A stretch of 14,222 bases of DNA from Sediminibacterium sp. (GTDB taxonomy: Bacteria; Bacteroidota; Bacteroidia; Chitinophagales; Chitinophagaceae). Where the stretch lies: positions 1-14,222 of the forward strand of contig JALQXE010000127.1 of the NCBI GenBank assembly GCA_023263235.1, written 5' to 3'. The position numbers were made by a program, and so were the translations under genes. Positions within the stretch are counted from its first letter, which is position 1. Every line of letters begins with the position of its first letter. Shown here piece after piece: positions 1 to 7,292 of this stretch. The notes beneath the pieces were generated by a model. It was not told where the DNA came from, did not search any database, and saw only the letters and a list, made by a program, of their open reading frames with translations.

Positions 1-2
1 TG

Positions 3-134
3 TGGTTTAGATGGACTTTCCCTCGTTTACGTGTAGATCAATTATTGAATTTAGAATGGAAATATTTATTACCTATAAGCTTGTTTAACCTCTTATTAGT
101 AACTATGATTGCTATAATGGGTTGGCATTTTTAA
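3..134 (+). CDS. nuoH: NADH-quinone oxidoreductase subunit H, C-terminal end (partial)
   Basis: The reading frame is open from the left edge (first full codon at 3) and ends at TAA 132-134, giving the last 43 residues of a membrane protein. The visible start reads [14 protein letters not shown], the typical NuoH signature at the cytoplasmic loop before the last helix. A final hydrophobic helix (about residues 24-40 of the fragment) ends in GWHF. NuoH is the complex I membrane subunit that forms the quinone-binding interface with the peripheral arm. It lies 18 nt upstream of nuoI in the same direction, as expected for a nuo operon. The 5' part is outside the window. Confidence 0.9.
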   Translation, partial: WFRWTFPRLRVDQLLNLEWKYLLPISLFNLLLVTMIAIMGWHF

Positions 135-152
135 TATTAAATGAATTAGACA

Positions 153-629
153 ATGTTTTTGAAAGAATATATATCCGATGTATACAATGGCGTTGCTTCC
201 TTACTAAAGGGCATGCGCAAAACTGGATACTATTTTACACATAGTAAAGAAATTATCACGGAGCAATATCCCGACAATCGTGCAACCTTAAAATTAGCCG
301 ATCGTTTTAAGGGTGAAGTTATTATGCCACATGATGAGAACAATGAACACACTTGTACAGGCTGTACTGCTTGTGAATTGGCTTGTCCCAATGGAACCAT
401 TAAGATTATTACCAAGTTTGATATTACACCCGAAGGAAAAAAGAAAAAAGCTATTGACGCATTTATTTATAGACTTGAAATGTGTACATTATGTAATTTA
501 TGTGTAGCAGCTTGTCCTAGTGACGCTATTATAATGGCACCCAATTTCGAACACAGTGTTTTTGACAGAAGTAAATTGACAAAAGTTTTAAATAAACCAG
601 GATCTAAAATAAAGGAGGGTATTGAATAA
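153..629 (+). CDS. nuoI: NADH-quinone oxidoreductase subunit I (two 4Fe-4S ferredoxin-type protein)
   Basis: This 158-aa protein is the complex I peripheral-arm subunit that carries iron-sulfur clusters N6a and N6b and passes electrons from NuoG towards NuoB. Two CxxCxxCxxxCP motifs are complete, with Cys at residues 68, 71, 74, 78 and 111, 114, 117, 121. The N-terminal ~30 residues form the amphipathic segment that lies on the membrane arm in this family. The length is normal. The ATG at 153 lies 18 nt after the nuoH stop; an earlier ATG at 141 is out of frame and stops at once. The stop codon overlaps the nuoJ start by one base (TAATG), so translation of the two is probably coupled. Confidence 0.97.
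   Translation: MFLKEYISDVYNGVASLLKGMRKTGYYFTHSKEIITEQYPDNRATLKLADRFKGEVIMPHDENNEHTCTGCTACELACPNGTIKIITKFDITPEGKKKKAIDAFIYRLEMCTLCNLCVAACPSDAIIMAPNFEHSVFDRSKLTKVLNKPGSKIKEGIE
612..619 (+). promoter_or_regulatory. Strong Shine-Dalgarno sequence for nuoJ inside the end of nuoI
   Basis: AAGGAGGG lies 9 nt before the nuoJ ATG at 629 and inside the last codons of nuoI. It is the clearest SD sequence seen in the window; most other starts have only A/T-rich leaders, as is usual in Bacteroidota. With the TAATG overlap it fixes the nuoJ start at 629. Confidence 0.6.
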
Positions 630-1177
630 TGAATATATCATCAATAATATTTTACGCCATCTCTGCTTTAATATTGGGCGCAGGGATCTTAGCCGTTACT
701 TCGGTAAAAATATTTCGTGCAGCCATTTGGTTACTTTTTTCATTAATAGGTATCGCTGCCTTATACTTTTGGATGCAGGTGGAATTTATTGCTGCCATTC
801 AAATTGTAGTATATGTGGGTGGCATTGTGGTGCTCATTATATTCTCAATTTTCCTAACACAGCATTCTGGCAAAGAAATGACGAGCCCTGTATTAAGTAA
901 AAAAATATTTTCAGCATTAGCTGCTTTATTTGGAACTGCCTTTGTTCACAACCTTATTGTTCACTATGATGGTTTCAAATATATAAGTGCAAGACCTTTT
1001 AATACCAATGTTGCTGAGATAGGAACACAAATGCTAAGTACCAACTCCCATGGGTATATACTTCCTTTTGAAGTGGTGAGCATGTTGTTACTAGCCGCGA
1101 TGGTAGGATGTATTGTAATTGCTATGCGTCCTAATAATGAAACAGAAACCAAAACCTTAAGTAATAGTAAAAACTAA
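629..1177 (+). CDS. nuoJ: NADH-quinone oxidoreductase subunit J
   Basis: This 182-aa membrane protein has about five hydrophobic segments (roughly residues 4-24, 30-48, 53-75, 90-108 and 145-164). It is the complex I membrane subunit between NuoH/NuoA and NuoK. The segment FWMQVEFIAAIQIVVYVGGIV is typical NuoJ, including the conserved YVGGIVVL stretch that in structures forms the pi-bulge of TM3. The start at 629 is supported by the SD at 612-619 and the 1-nt overlap with nuoI. The C-terminus is a short polar tail. nuoK follows after 24 nt. Confidence 0.95.
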   Translation: MNISSIIFYAISALILGAGILAVTSVKIFRAAIWLLFSLIGIAALYFWMQVEFIAAIQIVVYVGGIVVLIIFSIFLTQHSGKEMTSPVLSKKIFSALAALFGTAFVHNLIVHYDGFKYISARPFNTNVAEIGTQMLSTNSHGYILPFEVVSMLLLAAMVGCIVIAMRPNNETETKTLSNSKN

Positions 1178-1201
1178 TTAAGGAGCAAAAGAATATTAAT
1201 T

Positions 1202-1516
1202 ATGCAAGAAATACCATTAACCCAAATACTATTTGTAAGTACATTCCTATTTTTCATAGGCATGTATGGCTTATTTACACGCCGTAATTTAATTACCATG
1301 TTAATGTCTATTGAATTAATGTTAAATAGCGTGAATATAAATTTTGTAGCATTCAATAAATATTTATTCCCCAATAAATTAGACGGTTTATTCTTTACAC
1401 TTTTTATTATCACCATTGCAGCTGCCGAAGCAGCCGTTGCTATAGCTATTATTATTAACCTATATCGCAGCCACAACTCTATTGATGTGGAAGATGCAAC
1501 CGAAATGAAACATTAA
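1202..1516 (+). CDS. nuoK: NADH-quinone oxidoreductase subunit K
   Basis: This 104-aa protein has three transmembrane helices (about 7-25, 29-49 and 62-87). It is the small antiporter-like (MrpC-like) subunit of the complex I membrane arm. Two intramembrane glutamates needed for proton translocation in the family are present: Glu38 in SIELMLN and Glu76 in AAAEAAVAIAI, equivalent to Glu36 and Glu72 of E. coli. The length is normal. The C-terminal tail is acidic and ends DATEMKH. It sits between nuoJ and nuoL, the standard order. Confidence 0.96.
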   Translation: MQEIPLTQILFVSTFLFFIGMYGLFTRRNLITMLMSIELMLNSVNINFVAFNKYLFPNKLDGLFFTLFIITIAAAEAAVAIAIIINLYRSHNSIDVEDATEMKH

Positions 1517-1534
1517 GTCGCCAATAATTTAACT

Positions 1535-3469
1535 ATGTCAAACTACTTTTATATTATCTGGATCCCATTATTGCCTTTATTCACGTTTGTGATTTTGGGT
1601 TTATTTGGACGCAAATACTTATCCGGCATTGCTGGGCTATTAGGCACTGCTAGCTTATTAACTTCTACCATCCTTTCTTTTTTAGCTGCTAAGCAATACT
1701 TTTTTGTTGACGGCAAAGTGAATGGAGTATTCCAAAAAATAGTAGCACTTAAATATACTTGGCTGGAGTTTTCTCCTAATGTATCAATTGATTTAGGTGT
1801 AATTGTAGATCCTATTTCTGTTATGATGCTCGTAGTGGTAACTTCGGTTTCATTAATGGTGCATGTATTTAGTTTGGGCTATATGAAAGGGGAAGATCGA
1901 TTTGCTACCTATTATGCATTCCTTTCTTTGTTTACATTTTCGATGTTGGGATTAATATTATCATCTAATATTTTTCAAGTGTATATGTTCTGGGAATTAG
2001 TTGGTGTTTCTAGTTTCTTGTTAATTAGTTATTACTTTAACAAACCTTCCGCAGTAGCGGCAAGTAAAAAGGCATTTATAGTTACGCGCTTTGCTGACCT
2101 TGGTTTTTTAATAGGTATTTTAATATTAGGATTTTACGGAGGCACTTTGGATATTGGATTATTAATTGAAAGATTCACTTCCCCATCATCAGCTCAATAC
2201 ATAAGCATTACAGGTGCAAGCTTCCTAGGTGCAAGCATGCTTACATGGGGTTTAACATTATTATTTATGGGGGGTGCTGGTAAATCGGCCATGTTCCCAT
2301 TACATATTTGGTTACCGGATGCAATGGAGGGTCCCACTCCAGTATCTGCGTTAATTCATGCTGCAACTATGGTGGTTGCGGGGGTGTATTTAGTAGCAAG
2401 AATGTTTCCAGTATTTTCTATGGATGCAACTGCATTAAACATTGTAACTTATGTGGGTGCCGCTTCGGCTTTATTTGCAGCAGTGATTGCTTGTACACAA
2501 ACCGATATTAAACGTGTTTTGGCTTATTCCACCATGTCTCAAATTGGATACATGATGTTTGCATTAGGTATTTCAAAAAATGGAGGTGAACCAGGATTGG
2601 GATATATGGCTTCTATGTTTCATTTGTTTACGCACGCCTTCTTTAAGAGTTTATTATTCCTTGGTGCAGGATCGGTTATCCATATGGTTCATAGTAATGA
2701 AATGAAAGATATGGGCGGCTTAAGAAAAATAATGCCCATTACCCATATTGCATTTTTAATTGCTTGTTTAGCCATTGCAGGTATTCCTCCTTTCGCAGGC
2801 TTCTTTAGTAAGGAAGAAATTTTAACCGCTGCTTTCCATGAAAATAAAATCGTTTATGGCATTGCACTATTTACTGCAGTCTTAACTAGTTTTTACATGT
2901 TTCGTTTATACTTTAATATCTTTTGGAGTAAAGAAACACCTGCTACGCATACTCATGATCACGGCGAAGGCCCTTGGGTAATGAAATTACCATTGCTAAT
3001 TTTAGCTGCATGTGCGGTGGGGGTAGGTTTTGTTCCATTCTCTGAATTGGTTACAGCCGACGGTAAAATATTAGAGACGCATATTGATTTCGTATTCTCA
3101 ATCGCTCCAGTGGCATTATCGGTATTTGCTATTTTATTAGCGGCTAATTTTTATAAAAACCAAAATGAGAAATCCGATAAAATAGCAGCTGCTTTCGGCG
3201 GATTATATACCGCAGCTTATAAAAAGTTTTATGTTGATGAGGTTTATATATTCATCACTAAAAAAATAATATTCCCTTTCATTGGTCAACCCATTGCTTG
3301 GGCAGATAAAAATATTGTTGACGGCTTTATGTTATTATTAGCAAAAACCACGGCAACTATTTCAGAGCGTATTAAAGCATTTCAATCTGGAAGAGTTCAA
3401 AATTATGCCATGTACTTTTTTGGAGGTATTGCCATCCTTTCAATCTTATTTATATATATCTGGAAATAA
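1535..3469 (+). CDS. nuoL: NADH-quinone oxidoreductase subunit L
   Basis: This 644-aa protein is the distal antiporter-like proton-pumping subunit of complex I, with about 16 helices and the long lateral helix near the C-terminus. Channel residues are in place: Glu154 in FWELVGVSSF, Lys250 in GGAGKSAMFPLHIW, His257, His275 in ALIHAATMV and Lys426 in FFSKEEIL. The Asp that follows this lysine in E. coli is Glu here. A last helix (about 623-643) anchors the lateral arm. The ATG at 1535 is 18 nt after nuoK; the A/T-rich leader lacks a clear SD. Confidence 0.97.
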   Translation: MSNYFYIIWIPLLPLFTFVILGLFGRKYLSGIAGLLGTASLLTSTILSFLAAKQYFFVDGKVNGVFQKIVALKYTWLEFSPNVSIDLGVIVDPISVMMLVVVTSVSLMVHVFSLGYMKGEDRFATYYAFLSLFTFSMLGLILSSNIFQVYMFWELVGVSSFLLISYYFNKPSAVAASKKAFIVTRFADLGFLIGILILGFYGGTLDIGLLIERFTSPSSAQYISITGASFLGASMLTWGLTLLFMGGAGKSAMFPLHIWLPDAMEGPTPVSALIHAATMVVAGVYLVARMFPVFSMDATALNIVTYVGAASALFAAVIACTQTDIKRVLAYSTMSQIGYMMFALGISKNGGEPGLGYMASMFHLFTHAFFKSLLFLGAGSVIHMVHSNEMKDMGGLRKIMPITHIAFLIACLAIAGIPPFAGFFSKEEILTAAFHENKIVYGIALFTAVLTSFYMFRLYFNIFWSKETPATHTHDHGEGPWVMKLPLLILAACAVGVGFVPFSELVTADGKILETHIDFVFSIAPVALSVFAILLAANFYKNQNEKSDKIAAAFGGLYTAAYKKFYVDEVYIFITKKIIFPFIGQPIAWADKNIVDGFMLLLAKTTATISERIKAFQSGRVQNYAMYFFGGIAILSILFIYIWK

Positions 3470-3501
3470 ATTAATAGTATACCACAACGCACTATATCAT
3501 T

Positions 3502-4983
3502 ATGAATTTAACATTACTAATATTAATCCCCTTACTCACTGCAGTACTTATACTGCTAGCAAAGGGTTTGCAACAAATAAGAGTTATTGGTTTAACGGGT
3601 GCTGTGGCACAATTAGGTTTGGCGGGCTGGTTGCTAAATGCCTTTTTAACCGAAAGAGCCAAGGGCAACAATACTGCTTATTTATTTGAATCAAATCAAA
3701 CCTGGTTTAACGCATTAAATATTCATTATCACATTGGTATTGATGGTATAGCCTTAGCAATGATTTTATTAACCTCAGTTATAGTGGTAGCAGGAATATT
3801 GGTTTCATGGACTATGGATAAATTAAGCAAGGAATACTTTTTCCTATTGGTATTATTAAGCATGGGTGCATATGGTTTCTTTATTTCTTTGGACTTATTT
3901 ACTTTATTCTTTTTCTTAGAAGTTGCAGTAATTCCTAAATTTTTATTAATTGGCATTTGGGGCAGTGGCGATAAAACAAAGAGTGCTATGAAACTCGCCT
4001 TAATGTTAATGGCAGGATCGGCGTTGGTAATGGTAGGTTTATTTGGCGTTTATTATAACACACATACTTTTGATATGGTTCAAATTTCGCAAATAGGTAT
4101 ACCTGCCGTTGTTCAAAAGTTCTTTTTCCCATTTGCCTTTTTAGGTTTTGGCGTGTTTGCCGCATTATTTCCTTTTCACACTTGGGTACCCGATGGACAC
4201 GCATCTGCACCTACGGCTGCAAGTATGTTTCTTGCAGGCATCTCAATGAAATTAGGTGGTTATGGTTGTTTACGCATTGCAGCTTTAATGCCCGATGCTG
4301 CACATGCATATTCTTGGATTATTATTTTACTTGCAACCATTGCTATTATTTATGGCGCATTCGCCACCATGATGCAAACCGATTTAAAATATATTAATGC
4401 TTACTCTAGTATAAGTCACTGTGGATTTGTGATATTAGGTATTGGCATGTTAAATAAAACCTCCATTAATGGGGCAGTAATACAAATGGTTTCACACGGT
4501 TTAATGACTGCATTATTCTTTGCTACTATTGGTATGATTTATACTAGAACGCATACGAGAGTGGTGGCGCAGTTAGGCGGCTTGTTAAAAGCCATGCCAT
4601 TTATTAGTACCGTATTTGTAATTGCTGGTTTATGCTCTTTAGGACTCCCTGGTTTTAGTGGATTCGTTGCTGAAATGACGGTGTTTATGGGCTCATGGCA
4701 AAATCCAAATGGGGCCTATCGTTTGGCAACAGTATTATCAGGAGCGTCTATTGTAGTAACGGCTGTATATATATTGCGTGCAACGGGCCGTGCCATCATG
4801 GGGCCAATAAGTACAGAGCATGCCTTACTAGCCGACGCTACATGGAATGAAAAATTAGCAGCTGTGCTATTAATAGCAGGCATCTTAGTAATTGGCCTTG
4901 CCCCATTTTTAATTAACCATTTAATAATGCCAAGTACCGATGCAATTATATTACAAATGGGAAAAGTATTGGTCTCAAAATAA
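3502..4983 (+). CDS. nuoM: NADH-quinone oxidoreductase subunit M
   Basis: This 493-aa protein is the central antiporter-like subunit of the complex I membrane arm, with 14 predicted helices. Identity rests on FPFHTWVPDGHASAPTAA, Glu140 in FFFLEVAVIP (E. coli Glu144), Lys250 in GISMKLGGYG (Lys265) and Glu391 in GFVAEMTVF (Glu407). The TM7 lysine that precedes PxFPFHTW in most NuoM proteins (E. coli Lys234) falls on Phe219 here, in GFGVFAALFPFH. The rest of the protein looks intact, so this is a substitution and not a frameshift. The gap to nuoL is 32 nt. Confidence 0.96.
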   Translation: MNLTLLILIPLLTAVLILLAKGLQQIRVIGLTGAVAQLGLAGWLLNAFLTERAKGNNTAYLFESNQTWFNALNIHYHIGIDGIALAMILLTSVIVVAGILVSWTMDKLSKEYFFLLVLLSMGAYGFFISLDLFTLFFFLEVAVIPKFLLIGIWGSGDKTKSAMKLALMLMAGSALVMVGLFGVYYNTHTFDMVQISQIGIPAVVQKFFFPFAFLGFGVFAALFPFHTWVPDGHASAPTAASMFLAGISMKLGGYGCLRIAALMPDAAHAYSWIIILLATIAIIYGAFATMMQTDLKYINAYSSISHCGFVILGIGMLNKTSINGAVIQMVSHGLMTALFFATIGMIYTRTHTRVVAQLGGLLKAMPFISTVFVIAGLCSLGLPGFSGFVAEMTVFMGSWQNPNGAYRLATVLSGASIVVTAVYILRATGRAIMGPISTEHALLADATWNEKLAAVLLIAGILVIGLAPFLINHLIMPSTDAIILQMGKVLVSK

Positions 4984-5032
4984 AAATGTATTTAAACTAC
5001 ATTCAAACGAATTATAAATAGAATTTAAAAAG

Positions 5033-6442
5033 ATGAATTATAATATATTAATACAATTAAGACAGGAGTTAGTGCTTACCGCACTTATATTCTTATTGCT
5101 CTTTATTAAATTAGGAAAAGACAGAAGCAATGAAAGTATTTTAAACTTCATTAATGTAGCACTTCTCATTAATTTAGGCTTAGGCTTTTGTTGCCATGAA
5201 ACTGGTGAATTGTTTAATGGCATGTTTAATACCAATACCTTAATTGTATTTGAGAAAAACTTATTAAATCTTGCTGCACTTATCATATCTATGCAATCCT
5301 TCGCTTGGTTAAAGCATAATAAGAACCTGATTGAGTTTTATTTACTTACTCTAACTTCCTTATTAGGCATGTTCTTTATGATTTCAAGTGGCAACTTATT
5401 AATGTTCTACCTAGGTTTAGAAATGTCCACCATTCCATTGGCTGCAGCAGCAAATTTTGACTTAACAAAACGAAAATCATCTGAAGCAGCGATGAAATTA
5501 ATTTTATCCTCAGCTTTTTCTTCGGGTATTTTATTACTAGGAATTTCTTTCTTGTATGGCACTACGGGTACATTGTCTTTCTCAATATTACCAGCGTTTT
5601 TAAATGGCAACCCCTTACAAATATTTGCTTTTATTTTATTAATAACTGGATTTGCCTTTAAAATTTCGGCAGTACCTTTTCATTTGTGGACCGCCGATGT
5701 ATATGAAGGCGCACCTGTAGCGGTTACCTCCTTCTTATCGGTAATTTCAAAAGCAGCCGTACTGTTTACTTTGGTAAATATCTTATACAAAGTATTCACA
5801 CCACTTGCAAACACCTGGTATTTGATTTTGGTATTGTTGGCTGCGGTCACTATTTTAATTGGTAATTTATTTGCAATTCGACAAGACAACTTTAAACGCT
5901 TTCTAGCTTTTTCCTCTATTGCGCAAGTAGGATTTATACTTATTGGTATTTCAGGTAGTTCACAAGCCGGATCTACTTCTTTATTGTATTTTGTTCTTAT
6001 CTACATTTTTTCTAACCTGGCTGCATTTGGAGTAGTTTCTGTAGTAAGTGCACTAACAGGTAAAGAAAATATTTCCGATTTTAAAGGCTTATATAAAACC
6101 AACCCCATGCTTTCATGGGTATTGACAATTGCTTTATTCTCCTTAGCTGGTGTACCTCCTACTGCAGGTTTTTTTGGTAAATTATTTTTAATGATGGCAG
6201 GAGCCGCTAAAGGAAATTATGGGATTATTATTTTTGCCGCGTTAAATATGGTAATTAGTTTTTACTATTATTTAAAAGTGGTGAAATCTGTTTTCATGGA
6301 TGAAAATGCAAACCCTATTGAAAAAATCACAATTCCAACTATATCAAAAATAGCCATGTACATATGTGTAGTAGGTGTAATTGTAACAGGACTTGCAAGT
6401 GTGGTATACAATTATATTAGCACCATTAGTTTTGGACTATAA
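5033..6442 (+). CDS. nuoN: NADH-quinone oxidoreductase subunit N
   Basis: This 469-aa protein is the antiporter-like subunit of complex I next to NuoK, with about 14 helices. Key charged residues are present: Glu130 in LGLEMSTIPL, Lys210 in FAFKISAVPFHLW (E. coli Lys217), Lys240 in SVISKAAVLF (Lys247) and Lys383 in GFFGKLFLM (Lys395). The motif ADVYEGAPVAVTSFLSV is diagnostic for NuoN. It is the last recognised complex I gene here. The gap to nuoM is 49 nt of A/T-rich sequence without a clear SD. Confidence 0.96.
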   Translation: MNYNILIQLRQELVLTALIFLLLFIKLGKDRSNESILNFINVALLINLGLGFCCHETGELFNGMFNTNTLIVFEKNLLNLAALIISMQSFAWLKHNKNLIEFYLLTLTSLLGMFFMISSGNLLMFYLGLEMSTIPLAAAANFDLTKRKSSEAAMKLILSSAFSSGILLLGISFLYGTTGTLSFSILPAFLNGNPLQIFAFILLITGFAFKISAVPFHLWTADVYEGAPVAVTSFLSVISKAAVLFTLVNILYKVFTPLANTWYLILVLLAAVTILIGNLFAIRQDNFKRFLAFSSIAQVGFILIGISGSSQAGSTSLLYFVLIYIFSNLAAFGVVSVVSALTGKENISDFKGLYKTNPMLSWVLTIALFSLAGVPPTAGFFGKLFLMMAGAAKGNYGIIIFAALNMVISFYYYLKVVKSVFMDENANPIEKITIPTISKIAMYICVVGVIVTGLASVVYNYISTISFGL

Positions 6443-6500
6443 AATAGCAGGATTAAATAATTAAGACTAAATAAAGAATAGTACTATAAATAAATATTTT

Positions 6501-6926
6501 ATGGCAATTAATAAAAATCACGAATTTGAAGATTTAGACAATATCAAATGTTCTATTGTTGAAAAGAATGCAAGTACTGAGCGCGTTCAATTTTTAAAAA
6601 ATTTATTGAGCCATAATAAATATCAAGTGGTTGTAGTACCAAGCCCAGCGCCAAAAGCAGCAGCGGCAGCGGCTCCGGCCCCTGCTATAGTTGCTGAAGG
6701 AGAAGCTGATGCAAGCGAAAAAGCAACCAACGTTCCCCCCACTCCCGAACCAGTAACACCTAGCACATTTACGGTGGGCGTTACCGACCTAAGATTCAAC
6801 CCCACCAATGCTGTATTTGGTCGTTCCTTACATACACCTACTGGCCAAGTTGTAACCTTAGCTTATTGGAATCAAGAAGACACTGTCTCAGACGATACGG
6901 TACCCTATTTTGAGCATAATAAATAA
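6501..6926 (+). CDS. Hypothetical protein with Ala/Pro-rich linker, downstream of nuoN
   Basis: I do not recognise this 141-aa protein. It has no signal peptide or membrane helix, so it is probably cytoplasmic. It has three parts: an N-terminal segment (1-46) that looks folded and ends in a beta-like YQVVVV; a low-complexity linker rich in Ala, Pro and Glu (about 47-88); and a C-terminal segment (89-141) with aromatic and beta-forming residues around FTVGVTDLRFNPTNAVFGR and VVTLAYWNQED. The layout resembles two small domains joined by a flexible tether. It starts 58 nt after nuoN in the same direction, so it may be read from the nuo transcript, but no sequence evidence ties it to complex I. 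The linker is locally GC-richer because of Ala and Pro codons. The ATG at 6501 follows an A/T-rich leader. Confidence 0.75.
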   Translation: MAINKNHEFEDLDNIKCSIVEKNASTERVQFLKNLLSHNKYQVVVVPSPAPKAAAAAAPAPAIVAEGEADASEKATNVPPTPEPVTPSTFTVGVTDLRFNPTNAVFGRSLHTPTGQVVTLAYWNQEDTVSDDTVPYFEHNK

Positions 6927-7003
6927 CTGCCAGCTGACGCTGGCTACTTTACGTATTGGATTAACCCAAAGACTTTCATTTAACAAACTTTGTTTGTTAA
7001 ATG
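6926..7003 (+). repeat. 78-bp direct repeat, copy 1
   Basis: This is a perfect 78-bp match to 7024-7101; the repeat period is 98 bp, with a 20-bp spacer (7004-7023). Each copy holds two hairpins: GCCAGC/GCTGGC with a 4-nt loop (6929-6944) and an 11-bp stem ATTTAACAAAC/GTTTGTTAAAT with a 3-nt loop (6978-7002). The copy starts on the last base of the stop codon of the preceding gene. Identity between copies suggests recent duplication or ongoing recombination. No coding potential was seen. Confidence 0.95.
6929..6944 (+). terminator. GC-rich hairpin just after the last + strand gene (possible terminator)
   Basis: The stem GCCAGC/GCTGGC with loop TGAC begins 2 nt after the stop codon at 6924-6926 and is followed by TACTTTAC, a poor U-tract. 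It is repeated at 7027-7042. It could end the nuo transcript, but the weak T-run and its presence within a duplicated repeat make it equally likely to be just part of the repeat. Confidence 0.3.
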
Positions 7004-7023
7004 TTATTAATGCATTCGCCCAG

Positions 7024-7101
7024 ACTGCCAGCTGACGCTGGCTACTTTACGTATTGGATTAACCCAAAGACTTTCATTTAACAAACTTTGTTTGTTAAAT
7101 G
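7024..7101 (+). repeat. 78-bp direct repeat, copy 2
   Basis: Identical over 78 bp to 6926-7003. Its two hairpins are at 7027-7042 and 7076-7100. After the repeat, the sequence resembles the copy 1 flank only briefly (tattaat versus tattgat) and then passes into the palindrome at 7102-7160. Two copies with a 20-bp spacer do not make a CRISPR array, since the unit is too long and there is no series of equal spacers. Confidence 0.95.
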
Positions 7102-7160
7102 GTATTGATTATTTCATCACAAACCGAAGCGAGCTTCGTTTGTTCTGTAATAATCAATAC
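7102..7160. repeat. 59-bp interrupted palindrome (nested inverted repeats)
   Basis: The outer arms GTATTGATTAT (7102-7112) and ATAATCAATAC (7150-7160) are perfect 11-bp complements. Within them a second stem pairs ACAAA plus CGAAGC (7119-7123, 7125-7130) with GCTTCG plus TTTGT (7133-7143), around a GA turn with one bulged C. The spacer between inner and outer stems is 6 nt on each side, so the whole element can fold as one long hairpin on either strand. It lies between convergent transcription units. Confidence 0.85.
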
Positions 7161-7177
7161 TTCAACTTCGTTGAAGT
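7159..7177. repeat. 8-bp stem hairpin 3' of the tRNA gene
   Basis: ACTTCAAC and GTTGAAGT pair around a 3-nt loop. The element begins 6 nt beyond the tRNA discriminator base on the minus strand, so it could help stop tRNA transcription. No T-run follows in that direction, so a terminator role is doubtful. The core AACTTCGTT resembles the AACTTTGTT core of the hairpins in the 78-bp repeats. Confidence 0.7.
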
Positions 7178-7183
7178 CATTTG

Positions 7184-7255
7184 TAGCCTCGCCCAGGATC
7201 GAACTGGGATTTAGAACTTCGGAAATTCTTGTACTAACCATTGTACGACAAGGCC
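7184..7255 (-). tRNA. tRNA-Arg (anticodon CCG)
   Basis: The minus strand folds by hand into a full cloverleaf of 72 nt. The acceptor GGCCTTG pairs with CGAGGCT (7 bp, including G1-U72 and U6-G67 wobbles). The D-stem is GTAC/GTAC with loop AATGGTTA. The anticodon stem AGAAT/GTTCT has loop TTCCGAA, giving anticodon CCG (plus-strand 7220-7222). The variable region is 4 nt, and the T-stem CCCAG/CTGGG has loop TTCGATC. The discriminator is A; CCA is not encoded (CAA follows). The anticodon reads CGG (Arg). Position 20 in the D-loop is T and not the A20 usual in arginine tRNAs, and position 9 is C. It lies 37 nt after the crtY stop in the same direction. Confidence 0.85.
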
Positions 7256-7261
7256 TTATTG

Positions 7262-7269
7262 CAAATTTA
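7262..7269 (-). promoter_or_regulatory. Candidate -7 promoter box for the tRNA gene
   Basis: On the minus strand, TAAATTTG matches the Bacteroidota -7 consensus TAnnTTTG and ends 6 nt before the tRNA 5' end. No good -33 TTTG lies 19-21 nt upstream (TTTT is nearest). The tRNA may therefore have its own weak promoter, or be processed from crt read-through. Confidence 0.3.
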
Positions 7270-7292
7270 GTTAAAGTAAATGAGCATTAAAA

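Noticed and set aside
1180..1185. AAGGAG before nuoK as a Shine-Dalgarno sequence
   Set aside because: It lies 16 nt from the ATG at 1202, too far for normal use, and no in-frame start lies closer.
7016..7023. TCGCCCAG in the repeat spacer matches the tRNA 3' part (7189-7196), as if an attachment-site fragment
   Set aside because: Only 8 bp match, no integrase is nearby, and the match does not extend; chance is sufficient.
6926..7101. Possible CRISPR array from the direct repeats
   Set aside because: Only two copies, a 78-bp unit, one 20-bp spacer and no cas genes; this is a tandem duplication.
7099..7290. A 63-codon open frame on the plus strand
   Set aside because: It runs through the palindromes and antisense to the tRNA; its residues look like translated RNA and repeat sequence and it has no support as a gene.
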